Positions 1 through 8,292 of a DNA stretch of 64,000 nucleotides are shown in pieces. Every line of letters starts with the position of its first letter. Position 1 is the first letter of the stretch. The notes below the pieces were generated by a model. It saw only the letters and a program-made list of their open reading frames with translations, ran no database searches and was not told the origin of the DNA. Made by a program: the position numbers and the translations under genes. Origin of the DNA: Corynebacterium freiburgense. Lineage in GTDB: Bacteria > Actinomycetota > Actinomycetes > Mycobacteriales > Mycobacteriaceae. The DNA lies in NCBI RefSeq assembly GCF_030408815.1, contig NZ_CP047355.1, positions 310,001-374,000 on the forward strand, in the 5' to 3' direction.

Positions 1-28
1 GCGTACTGCACACATGTTGTGTGGTCAA

Positions 29-101
<73 letters not shown>

Positions 102-134
102 CAAAGTTGTCTCTATAGGTTTTCAAGGAGCACC

Positions 135-464
135 GTGACTGACGATAAACAGCCGGAGAACCTGGTCGGGGTGTCCCGCCCAGCGGGCAAGCGTCAGGTT
201 TCAAAAGCGGCTACTTCTTCTGCTGAATATGCGGCTCGTCGGGTCGCTAAGGCAAATTCGAGTGGGGATGAATCCCCAGGCGGTGGCGTTGCAAGTTTCT
301 TGCCTGAGGTTGTGCAGGAAATGAAAAAGGTTATTTGGCCCACGGCTCGCCAAATGGTCGTATATACGCTGATTGTGTTTGCGTTTCTTATTGTGCTGAC
401 TGCCTTGGTATCAGGCGTTGATTTTCTTGCAGGCCTTGGTGTTGAGAAGATCTTATCGCCATAG
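135..464 (+). CDS. secE: Preprotein translocase subunit SecE
   Basis: SecE is the small clamp subunit of the SecYEG channel in the cytoplasmic membrane. The 109-residue product has a polar N-terminal half and one C-terminal membrane span (MVVYTLIVFAFLIVLTALV), preceded by the conserved amphipathic segment EVVQEMKKVIWPT. The GTG start at 135 was chosen because AAGGAG lies at 125-130; an in-frame upstream start at 75 would run into the tRNA. The gene lies between tRNA-Trp and nusG, as in most actinobacteria. Confidence 0.95.
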   Translation: MTDDKQPENLVGVSRPAGKRQVSKAATSSAEYAARRVAKANSSGDESPGGGVASFLPEVVQEMKKVIWPTARQMVVYTLIVFAFLIVLTALVSGVDFLAGLGVEKILSP

Positions 465-489
465 GGTAGTATGCAATTAAAGTAAAAAT

Positions 490-517
490 ATCCCGTCGGA
501 GTCTTATCCGGCGGGAT
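490..517 (+). terminator. secE-nusG intergenic hairpin (attenuator candidate)
   Basis: ATCCCGTCGGA (490-500) pairs with TCCGGCGGGAT (507-517) with a single G-T wobble and a 6-nt loop, followed by AAAATTTTG. The trailing T-run is short and offset, so it may only partly terminate transcription between secE and nusG. Confidence 0.5.
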
Positions 518-619
518 AAAATTTTGTCGAGTACGTAGTACGTAAGTACAAGGTACGATGGCAAGCGCAATACCCATTATTTTTGGCTTTGCTTGAGAGA
601 AAACATTGGAGTACACCTC

Positions 620-1429
620 ATGAGTGATAACAGCACAAATATTTTCGACGCCGGTTCTGCCCCTGCAGAGGAGGAAGCTGCGGCGAATGCAGTGGATACG
701 CAGGCTGCTGAGGATGGTGCTGATGTCGCTCATGCTGCGGCTGCATTGGGTGATACGGATAATCAGGAGGATGCAGCGCTCTCTGAATATAAGGCTCGGC
801 TGCGAGCCTATATTCGCGAGCTCAAGAAACTTCCGGGGTCTTGGTACATTATTCAGTGCTATTCAGGGTATGAAAATAAGGTCAAGACGAACCTTGATAT
901 GCGTGCCCAGACCCTTGAGGTAGAAGATTATATCTTCGACACAGTTGTCCCGATCGAAGAAGTTGTTGAAATCCGTGATGGCAAGCGCAAGCTTGTAAAG
1001 CGCAAATTATTGCCAGGATATGTTCTGGTCCGCATGGAAATCAACGATCGTTCTTGGTCTGTGGTTCGTGATACCCCAGGTGTGACCTCCTTTGTTGGCA
1101 ATGAAGGCAACGCAACACCCGTGAAGATCCGCGATGTTGCCAAGTTCCTTCTGCCACCTGCAAGCGCCGAAAGCGAAACCGAAGAAAAGACCGCAGCCGC
1201 AGAAGGCGAGAAGGTTGTTGCCCAGCCCAAGGCGCAAACTGCGAAGCCTATTGAAGTGGACTACCAGGTGGGTGAAGCCGTGACCATTCTTACTGGTGCG
1301 CTTGCCTCCGTATCTGCGACGATTTCTTCGATAGACGCTGAGAATGGCAAGCTGCAGGCACTCGTTTCTATTTTCGGTCGCGAAACTCCTGTAGATCTAA
1401 CATTCGACCAAGTGGAAAAGATCACCTAG
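620..1429 (+). CDS. nusG: Transcription termination/antitermination protein NusG
   Basis: NusG binds RNA polymerase and links it to Rho or ribosomes. The product has about 269 residues. An acidic, Ala-rich N-terminal extension (about the first 65 residues, with E and D runs) precedes the NGN domain, recognisable from [15 protein letters not shown] and [11 protein letters not shown] linker rich in E and K follows, then a C-terminal KOW domain starting near [12 protein letters not shown]. The long acidic leader is typical of actinobacterial NusG. ATG 620 with TTGGAG 12 nt upstream is preferred over an earlier in-frame GTG-type start at 593. Confidence 0.95.
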   Translation: MSDNSTNIFDAGSAPAEEEAAANAVDTQAAEDGADVAHAAAALGDTDNQEDAALSEYKARLRAYIRELKKLPGSWYIIQCYSGYENKVKTNLDMRAQTLEVEDYIFDTVVPIEEVVEIRDGKRKLVKRKLLPGYVLVRMEINDRSWSVVRDTPGVTSFVGNEGNATPVKIRDVAKFLLPPASAESETEEKTAAAEGEKVVAQPKAQTAKPIEVDYQVGEAVTILTGALASVSATISSIDAENGKLQALVSIFGRETPVDLTFDQVEKIT

Positions 1430-1449
1430 GCAACTTGTTTCTCGACGCC

Positions 1450-1488
1450 AAACGCCCGCGCGCCTAATACGTGCGGGCGTTTGTGTTG
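1450..1488 (+). terminator. Rho-independent terminator after nusG
   Basis: AAACGCCCGC (1450-1459) and GCGGGCGTTT (1473-1482) form a strong stem ending in T residues, 20 bp after the nusG stop. Confidence 0.75.
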
Positions 1489-1540
1489 TCTTGAGGCCTT
1501 GTGGCTTGTAGTCGAGCCTTGGGCTTGTGGGCCTTGTGAT

Positions 1541-1610
1541 CAGGCAGATTTACACAGGCAGATTTAGCCACTCAGGCAGATTTGACATTGTGCCCGACGG
1601 AAATCTGCCT
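1541..1610 (+). repeat. Short repeat cluster, AGGCAGATTT unit
   Basis: CAGGCAGATTT occurs at 1541-1551, 1555-1565 and 1573-1583, and its inverse AAATCTGCCT at 1601-1610. The third copy and the inverse can form a hairpin. It lies in the 510-bp gap between nusG and rplK, in which no gene is visible. The role is unknown; protein binding or a transcript hairpin are both possible. Confidence 0.7.
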
Positions 1611-1940
1611 TATCCGCCCCAAAAAACTACCGCTTTTTGTATCACGGAGCCCAACAAAGTTAACCGATACTACTCACTTCAGCTCATCCAAACTAACCTG
1701 TGCATATATTTTGGTTGCAGAGCCGACTTTTCCAGCATTTCCCCAATTAGCCAAGCTCCATAGCGTACGGTACAATTTCACTTCGCGTGTGTTTTCGCAT
1801 GCGTTGTTGTTTTGTTCCCCGGTGGCTTTGGTAATTCTGTTGTTGGATTGCCGGGCATCCGGACGGGGTTTGGCTGCTGGTTTGGGTCATCGTTTCCAGT
1901 GGTTGTGTGTGCCTCGTTATCATAGGAAGTAGGTCGAAAG

Positions 1941-2372
1941 ATGCCCCCTAAGAAGAAGGTCTCTGGCCTTATTAAGCTGCAGATTCAAGCTGGTGCTGCT
2001 AATCCGGCTCCTCCAGTTGGTCCGGCGCTTGGTGCCCATGGTGTGAATATCATGGAGTTCTGTAAGGCTTATAATGCTGCTACTGAGTCTCAGCGTGGCA
2101 ATGTGATTCCGGTTGAGATCACTGTTTATGAAGATCGTTCCTTCACCTTTAAACTGAAGACTCCTCCTGCTGCGAAATTGCTGCTTAAGGCTGCTGGTTT
2201 GCAGAAGGGTTCTGGCGTTCCGCATACCCAGAAGGTGGGTAAGGTCACTATGGCTCAGGTGCGCGAGATTGCAGAGACCAAGAAGGAAGATTTGAACGCT
2301 AACGATATCGACGCCGCGGCGAAGATCATCGCTGGTACCGCCCGCTCTATGGGTATTGAGGTTGAGGATTAA
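1941..2372 (+). CDS. rplK: 50S ribosomal protein L11
   Basis: L11 forms part of the GTPase-associated centre on 23S rRNA, where translation factors and thiopeptide antibiotics act. The 143-residue product matches the family length. The N-terminal domain carries the Pro-rich motif [19 protein letters not shown], and the C-terminal RNA-binding domain ends in [12 protein letters not shown]. The ATG is preceded by GGAAGTAGG. It forms an operon with rplA, 65 bp downstream. Confidence 0.98.
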   Translation: MPPKKKVSGLIKLQIQAGAANPAPPVGPALGAHGVNIMEFCKAYNAATESQRGNVIPVEITVYEDRSFTFKLKTPPAAKLLLKAAGLQKGSGVPHTQKVGKVTMAQVREIAETKKEDLNANDIDAAAKIIAGTARSMGIEVED

Positions 2373-2437
2373 TTTTCCTCTGTGGCAGGGCCAGCTCCGG
2401 CCCGAACACCACACATTCTTTGTAAAGGATTTTTATT

Positions 2438-3142
2438 ATGAGCAAGAAGTCTAAGGCTTACCGCGCCGCCGCCGAGCTTATCGACGCCGGCCGTATCTAC
2501 TCTCCATTGGAAGCTGCGAAGCTCGCCAAGGAGACCTCCTCCAAGAACTTTGATGCAACTGTTGATGTTGCTATCCGTCTCGGCGTTGATCCTCGTAAAG
2601 CAGATCAGCTTGTTCGTGGCACCGTTTCTCTCCCACACGGTACCGGTAAGAACGTTCGCGTTATTGTGTTTGCCGCTGGTGAGAAGGCTACTGAGGCTGA
2701 GGCTGCAGGCGCTGACGTTGTTGGCTCTGAAGATCTGATCGAAAAGATCCAGGGCGGTTGGACGGATTTCGACGCCGCGATCGCCACCCCTGATCAGATG
2801 GCTAAGGTTGGCCGTGTGGCCCGTGTGCTTGGTCCTCGTGGTTTGATGCCTAACCCTAAGACTGGCACTGTGACTACCGATGTTGCCAAGGCAGTGACCG
2901 AAATCAAGGGCGGTAAGATTTCCTTCCGCGTCGATAAGGCCGCTAACCTTCATGCCGTGCTTGGTAAGGCTTCCTTCGATGCTGAGAAGCTTGCTGAGAA
3001 CTATGGTGCTCTTATTGAAGAGCTTCTTCGTCTCAAGCCTACCTCCGCCAAGGGCACATACCTTAAGAAGGTCACAATTGCTTCCACTAATGGTCCGGGT
3101 ATTCCCGTAGATACCACTGTGGTTAAGAATTTCGCTGGCTAA
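2438..3142 (+). CDS. rplA: 50S ribosomal protein L1
   Basis: L1 binds the mobile L1 stalk of 23S rRNA and in many bacteria represses its own operon by binding the rplK-rplA message. The product has 234 residues, the family length. Recognisable segments are [16 protein letters not shown], the conserved [17 protein letters not shown] and GTVT, and a C-terminal [16 protein letters not shown] end. The start has TAAAGGA upstream. It is the last gene before a strong terminator. Confidence 0.98.
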   Translation: MSKKSKAYRAAAELIDAGRIYSPLEAAKLAKETSSKNFDATVDVAIRLGVDPRKADQLVRGTVSLPHGTGKNVRVIVFAAGEKATEAEAAGADVVGSEDLIEKIQGGWTDFDAAIATPDQMAKVGRVARVLGPRGLMPNPKTGTVTTDVAKAVTEIKGGKISFRVDKAANLHAVLGKASFDAEKLAENYGALIEELLRLKPTSAKGTYLKKVTIASTNGPGIPVDTTVVKNFAG

Positions 3143-3155
3143 ATTCCGTAAGCCT

Positions 3156-3187
3156 ATCCCGTAGCTTTTGGCTACGGGATTTTTTTA
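3156..3187 (+). terminator. Rho-independent terminator after rplA
   Basis: ATCCCGTAGC (3156-3165), a TTTT loop, and GCTACGGGAT (3171-3180) are followed by seven T residues. It closes the rplKA operon 13 bp after the stop codon. Confidence 0.92.
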
Positions 3188-3605
3188 TGCCCGGATGTTG
3201 TGTGGTCAATTTGTTGGCTCGTTTTATAAATCCTTTTATTTTTCCTTGTTTCTACTTATGCTCACGCAAAGGTCATACCTTTACACTTTTCTCACGGGTG
3301 TAACCTTTTTTATTAATAGGCTTCGGTTTTTTATATATAATCCCAGTTCAGCGCCGCAGATTAATTGCTATCCGTAATTATATTGATTAGCTTTAGTTAG
3401 TATTACTTAAGATCTTGCTTAAATTTTTATACGGTACTACGCTGCTCACTTAAGGATCTCTGTGAGGTGTAAACAAAATGGGTGCCGCGGTATTTAGTTG
3501 CGGTAAGGACCGACCCGTTTCAATACCACCAACTCAACCCAAGGCTTTTGCCCAAGTTTGAGGTCCTCACTTCACTGTTAGATACATGAATTGAGAAGAA
3601 AAGAA
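3188..3605 (+). promoter_or_regulatory. AT-rich leader region of the first surface-protein gene
   Basis: These 418 bp hold no convincing gene. The first half is strongly AT-rich. The second half may form a structured 5' UTR: GGTATT (3489-3494) can pair with AATACC (3522-3527) around an inner hairpin CGGT-AAGG-ACCG (3501-3512), and GAGGTCCTC lies at 3560-3568. The motif TAAGATCTTGCTTA (3408-3421) reappears almost unchanged before the second surface-protein gene. No promoter is assigned with confidence. Confidence 0.4.
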
Positions 3606-6600
3606 ATGTTAAATCAATCGCTGCGCGCAGCAACCGCATTGAGCGGTTGGCGTATCCTGCGTTCAGTGGTGACCTTCTTCATTGTGAGCGCCTTGATTGT
3701 CTTTGGTACTCAGATTGTGGTGGGTCATCCTGCGAAAGCTCAGGATAAGATTGTTAATGAGCCTGTTACTCCTCAGAACCAGGATAAGAAGAACCTTTAC
3801 ATCTCGAATATAACGCTTCGTCGCCACGGGGATAGTACCGGCGAGTTGCCCTTGGTTGTGAATGATACAGCAGGTACTCTTGCCCTGGATTGGTCGAATA
3901 CGTTTCCTGGGAGTCTGGAAGAGCGTCCTGTTGCGGGTAAAAGCTTCACTGTTGAGCTTCCTAAGGAACTGGTGTTTGCTCAGCGTGGGGTGGACATTAA
4001 GCCAATTCCCATGAAACACGATAGTGGCAAGGTCGTTGGCGAGTGTACTTTCGAGATGCGCCGGGCGGTTTGCGCCTTCGATGGGCGTGCAGAAAAACTC
4101 TGGTCTGAGGAAGGTGCTCGTAATTTCAGGGGAACATTCTCCAGTTGGGTTGAGATGACCGTCCCGACTGAAGGTAAAGGCAGCACTCTGCCTTTCGTTG
4201 TGAACGGACAGAATCTGGATATTACGTTGCCTGGTGGCGTGATTAAAGATCAAGCTCACCCAGGTGAAGGCACCCCATGGTACAAATCTGTTGGTTCAGT
4301 TAATCCAGGGGCCGATACTTTACATTGGTATTTCAAGATCACTGGTAAATACTTGCAAGACCAATTTAAGGCAAAAAACATTACACAGACAATGGATGGA
4401 CGTACTCCATTTACCATTATTCTGAAGGATGTTGCTGAGTCCCCATTGTATTTCGAGGCCGATAAGCTCAAAGGATTAAGTATTCGGAAGCAAGAATTTA
4501 CAAGGACTTGCACCGTGGAGGAGGCGGAAACTCCAAACCAGCGTGGTTCTGTGTGTGGTAACGTATCGAAGCCTTTCGATGGATCAACTATTGAATATAA
4601 GATTGATCCGAACGATCCTAAGAAAATTGATATTATTATTACCGGACCGTTTTCCCCGGACGATACCTACAGTATTAATGGCTTAAACACCACGGTCCAT
4701 GGCAAAATTAATTCGGGCATTAAATACAAGAACACAGCCAAGATTGTGTACCAAGCTCCTGACGGTACAACAAAGGACGTTAACGATAAGTACGTTCGTA
4801 CCGCTGTACATGTTGATAAGCGTAAGGCTAAGGTTGAGTACGATCAAGAGCGTGGCTTTTTCGTAGTAGAGAAGCGCGTCGATGGCGACATTCTTGCGAT
4901 CGATCCAGAGAAAACTTCGTTTGATGTTGAGTTCAAATATGAGTTTCCGGAAGGCAGAACATTTACGGACTGGAAAGATCTGGAACCTCTCAAGGCTATG
5001 TCTACAAATGTGACTGAGCATGGTGGTACGGCCACATTTAAAGTGGGAGCATTTAAACAGGGCTTCCCTTCGATGGCTAAAGAGGGGCAACCATTGGTGA
5101 ATATCCCATTCCCAACTGGCACGAAGATCACCTTGCAAGAACAGATCGACACGAATGCTCCGTTCCAGCATGCACAGGCGAAGGCTGGAGAGTTCTACTG
5201 GGGCGAGCCTCGGTATGCTGTGGATAAGGAAGCCAAGGATCAGGCTAAGGCTGGTCCTGTGTCTTTCACTATTCAAAAGGCAACGAACGAAAAGGTTGAG
5301 ACGAAGGTTTACCTGCACAACGAGGTAGAAAACCGTAATGGTACCTTCAAGGTAAAGAAGACTGTTCAAGGTGTTGTAGGCGAAGCTGGTAACGGCAAGT
5401 CCTTTAAGTTCACCTACACCTGTTCTGACAACCAATCTGGTGAGGTCGACGTTCCTGGAAACGGTGAGGCAGTGGCCGTCGATAAGCAATTCCCGATTGG
5501 CACTACCTGTGACGTCCAAGAGGCCGATGCTATCGAACCGATTGAGAACCATGATTTGGTGAAGCCTGCGCCTCAGCAAGTGCAAATCGCTGCTGATGAG
5601 CAAACCTTGACCTTTGTCAATGCGTACAAATCACGGGGTACCTTCGAGGTAGCTAAACGTGTAGAGGGCGTTGAAGAGGCAGCCCTACAAGGCAAGACCT
5701 ACAGCTTCGACTATGTTTGTGGTCCTGAAAAGGGTCGTATTGAAAACGTCATTCCTGGCGGGCCGGCAGTTCCAGCTCCTGCAACCTTCCCAACCGGTAC
5801 CACATGTACTGTGACCGAAAGCTTGGAAGCAGCAAAGGTCGAAGGTTACACTGTGGCTCCTCATAAGCCAGTTGAGGTAACCATTGGTGCCCCAGGCGCA
5901 CCTCTTGTTAAGGCGGAATTTGTAAACAACTACACCCGCGACCTGGGATCCTTCAAGATCCGCAAGAGCGTTAAGGGCGATGGAAACTTCACCAATGATT
6001 CCTTTGATGTTCAATACCGTTGTGGTGCAGCCGAGCCTGTAACTCTTAACCTTAAGGGCAACGAGGAATGGACTGTTGTAGAAAACCTTCCAACTGGTAC
6101 TGTGTGTGAAATTTCCGAAGACCAAGCAGGCGCTAAGCGTGCTGGTTTCACCGAGGCTATTAAGATTGATCACTCAACGGTGAAAATCGATAAGACCAAG
6201 GTGGCCGAAGTTACTGTTACCAATACCTATGCTCAGAACAAGGGTGGTTTCACCATCTCCAAGAGCCTTGCAGGTACTGGCCAATATCGTGCCAAGGATA
6301 AGGAATTCACCTTTAGCTACAAGTGCACCGATCCTCAAGGTGACGTAGTTAAGGAAGAAAAGCAGCTTAAAGTTAAGGCTGGTGAAGTAAAGCGCATCAC
6401 CGATGTTCCTGAACTGGCAACATGCGTAGTTGAAGAACTCGATGGTGAAGTACAAAACGCTGACCTGAAGACCGTTGTAAACGTTGAGCTTGAAGATGGC
6501 GAGCCAGCAGCTCCAGTAGCTGAAAAGCCAGCTTCCCCTGATGTACCAGCAAACAACGGTGCGCCAGCAGCTGAAGCTCCTGAGAATGCAGTTGCTCCTG

Positions 6601-7898
6601 CTGAGAATGCTCCAGCCGACAATGCAGCAGCACCTCAGCCAGTAGTTGCTGTACCAGTTGCAGATCCACTTGAAGATGCTGGAGAAGCAGCGAACGAGAA
6701 TCCAGCTGAAGGTGACGCCGTTCAACCTGCGCCTGCACCTACACCTGCACCTGCACCTGTACAGCCAGATATCGCAGTAACTCCTGCCGAAAATGTTCCA
6801 GCCGGTGATGCTCCCGCTGTTATTTCTCCTGAAAAGCCAGAAAAGCAAGATGCACCTGTAGTAGTGGGTGAAGGCGTGGTCGCGGGTAATAAGGGCACCT
6901 TCACTATTGGCAAAGACACGACCCATAAAGTCCTAGTGGTAAATGAATACACCGATCATGTTGGTAGCCTCAGCGTGACCAAGATCGTTGAAGGTGATTC
7001 AGTAGAAATGATGAAGGACCAGCCATTTATCTTCGACATTAAGTGTCAAGATGGTCAGTCTAAGGTTCTTGAGGTACTTGGCAACGGGACTCCAGTGGAC
7101 TCTGGCCTTCGGATCCCTGTAGGTACCAAGTGTGAGGTTTCAGAGCAAACTGATAAGGCTCAACGGGCTGGATTCGACCTGAAAGCTCCAGAAAAGCAGG
7201 AAGTTACCATTGCAAAGCGCGATGAGGTTGTAGCTGCAACGTTCAAGAACGAATACACCAAGCACGTTGGTACATTCTCCGTAGCCAAGACCGTTAAGGG
7301 CCTGCCTGCTGAAGAAGCGAAGGATAAAGAATTCCTCTTTAACTACTCTTGCTCTGGCGGGCAAAAGGGTGAGATCAAGGTCAAGGGCGACGGTGTAGCT
7401 GTGGATGCAGGTGTAAAGATTCCTGTAGGCACAGACTGTACTGTGACTGAAAACGCTGCTTCTGCCAAGGTAAAGGGCTTTACTGTCAAGCTTCCTGAGA
7501 ACCAAAACATTCGATTTGAGAACAAGGACGAGAAAAAAGAACTGTCCTTTACAAACGAATACAAGCCAGAACCTTCCGTTCCGATGCCTGGAGATCCGGA
7601 TCCAAAGAATCCGCCAAAGAATACCCCTCCAAACCCAGGTATTCTCGGATTCCTCCCGTTCATTCCATTCTTGTTTGGTAATGCTGGAAGCTCCGACGCT
7701 CCAAATGGCACAAATTCCAATACGGTTGCTGGAACCAATAACACCACAAATGGAACAAACAACACTGCGAGCCCTGCTGCTCAAAAGAGCGTGCTGGCAA
7801 ATACCGGTGCATCTGTAATTGGTATTGGTCTCCTGGCCCTCGTAGTGACCTCCGTTGGTATTTTCCTGGCGGTCCGCGGACGTAAAAGCAAAAGCTAG
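3606..7898 (+). CDS. Cell-wall-anchored surface protein with six DUF5979-like repeats and LANTG sorting signal
   Basis: Predicted 1430-residue secreted protein, probably sortase-anchored. A signal peptide (hydrophobic VVTFFIVSALIVFG, likely cleavage after AKA-QD near residue 45) is followed by a unique N-terminal region to about residue 575. Then come six tandem domains of about 100 residues starting near 578, 677, 780, 879, 1118 and 1220, each with the pattern G-x-F-x-[VI]-x-K, a [FY]-x-[YF]-x-C strand, [IF]P[IVT]GT-x-C, E and N-x-Y. Repeat 4 is split by a Pro/Ala/Glu-rich insert of about 130 residues. The C-terminus has a Pro-rich and Asn/Thr-rich spacer, LANTG near residue 1397, a hydrophobic span and RGRKSKS. 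ATG 3606 has AGAAG upstream. Role probably adhesion or surface coat; the ligand is unknown. No sortase gene is visible in the window. Confidence 0.9.
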   Translation: MLNQSLRAATALSGWRILRSVVTFFIVSALIVFGTQIVVGHPAKAQDKIVNEPVTPQNQDKKNLYISNITLRRHGDSTGELPLVVNDTAGTLALDWSNTFPGSLEERPVAGKSFTVELPKELVFAQRGVDIKPIPMKHDSGKVVGECTFEMRRAVCAFDGRAEKLWSEEGARNFRGTFSSWVEMTVPTEGKGSTLPFVVNGQNLDITLPGGVIKDQAHPGEGTPWYKSVGSVNPGADTLHWYFKITGKYLQDQFKAKNITQTMDGRTPFTIILKDVAESPLYFEADKLKGLSIRKQEFTRTCTVEEAETPNQRGSVCGNVSKPFDGSTIEYKIDPNDPKKIDIIITGPFSPDDTYSINGLNTTVHGKINSGIKYKNTAKIVYQAPDGTTKDVNDKYVRTAVHVDKRKAKVEYDQERGFFVVEKRVDGDILAIDPEKTSFDVEFKYEFPEGRTFTDWKDLEPLKAMSTNVTEHGGTATFKVGAFKQGFPSMAKEGQPLVNIPFPTGTKITLQEQIDTNAPFQHAQAKAGEFYWGEPRYAVDKEAKDQAKAGPVSFTIQKATNEKVETKVYLHNEVENRNGTFKVKKTVQGVVGEAGNGKSFKFTYTCSDNQSGEVDVPGNGEAVAVDKQFPIGTTCDVQEADAIEPIENHDLVKPAPQQVQIAADEQTLTFVNAYKSRGTFEVAKRVEGVEEAALQGKTYSFDYVCGPEKGRIENVIPGGPAVPAPATFPTGTTCTVTESLEAAKVEGYTVAPHKPVEVTIGAPGAPLVKAEFVNNYTRDLGSFKIRKSVKGDGNFTNDSFDVQYRCGAAEPVTLNLKGNEEWTVVENLPTGTVCEISEDQAGAKRAGFTEAIKIDHSTVKIDKTKVAEVTVTNTYAQNKGGFTISKSLAGTGQYRAKDKEFTFSYKCTDPQGDVVKEEKQLKVKAGEVKRITDVPELATCVVEELDGEVQNADLKTVVNVELEDGEPAAPVAEKPASPDVPANNGAPAAEAPENAVAPAENAPADNAAAPQPVVAVPVADPLEDAGEAANENPAEGDAVQPAPAPTPAPAPVQPDIAVTPAENVPAGDAPAVISPEKPEKQDAPVVVGEGVVAGNKGTFTIGKDTTHKVLVVNEYTDHVGSLSVTKIVEGDSVEMMKDQPFIFDIKCQDGQSKVLEVLGNGTPVDSGLRIPVGTKCEVSEQTDKAQRAGFDLKAPEKQEVTIAKRDEVVAATFKNEYTKHVGTFSVAKTVKGLPAEEAKDKEFLFNYSCSGGQKGEIKVKGDGVAVDAGVKIPVGTDCTVTENAASAKVKGFTVKLPENQNIRFENKDEKKELSFTNEYKPEPSVPMPGDPDPKNPPKNTPPNPGILGFLPFIPFLFGNAGSSDAPNGTNSNTVAGTNNTTNGTNNTASPAAQKSVLANTGASVIGIGLLALVVTSVGIFLAVRGRKSKS

Positions 7899-7916
7899 TT
7901 TGTAAGAGCTAGTTTT

Positions 7917-7947
7917 AAAGCCTCAGCACTATGTGCTGAGGCTTTTT
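7917..7947 (+). terminator. Rho-independent terminator after the first surface-protein gene
   Basis: AGCCTCAGCAC (7919-7929), loop TAT, and GTGCTGAGGCT (7933-7943) are followed by T residues: a perfect 11-bp stem 19 bp after the stop codon. Confidence 0.92.
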
Positions 7948-8292
7948 CTATACAGGAGCGCACATACGTGGCGATAAAGTGATTTGTACATGCTTTCCTA
8001 CATATTCACCCGAAAAGTGTCGGCTCGGGAAGGCGGCAGTACTGCGAAAACCTGTGAAGTAAATAAGACAGTCTTTGGAATATGGGGTTCTGGGCCTAGA
8101 TTTTAGCTCAATCAGGGTGTAATTATTATATATAAATCAAGTGTAAATATAATCTACTTTAACTGCTAATTCCGGAAGAGTCGCCACTGTAGATTCGAAA
8201 ATTAATTAAGTATCACATAAGCGTCTTGCTTAGTATTTTCTTATGTGGCCAACTGTAGAGATAGCGTATTGACCACAAGAGAAAGTCTGAAA
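7948..8292 (+). promoter_or_regulatory. Intergenic leader of the second surface-protein gene
   Basis: About 345 bp without a gene. It is AT-rich (for example ATTATTATATATAAATC near 8121) and includes TAAGCGTCTTGCTTA (8218-8232), close to TAAGATCTTGCTTA upstream of the first surface protein. Several TATAAT-like hexamers could serve as a -10 element, but none has a clear -35 partner. Confidence 0.35.
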
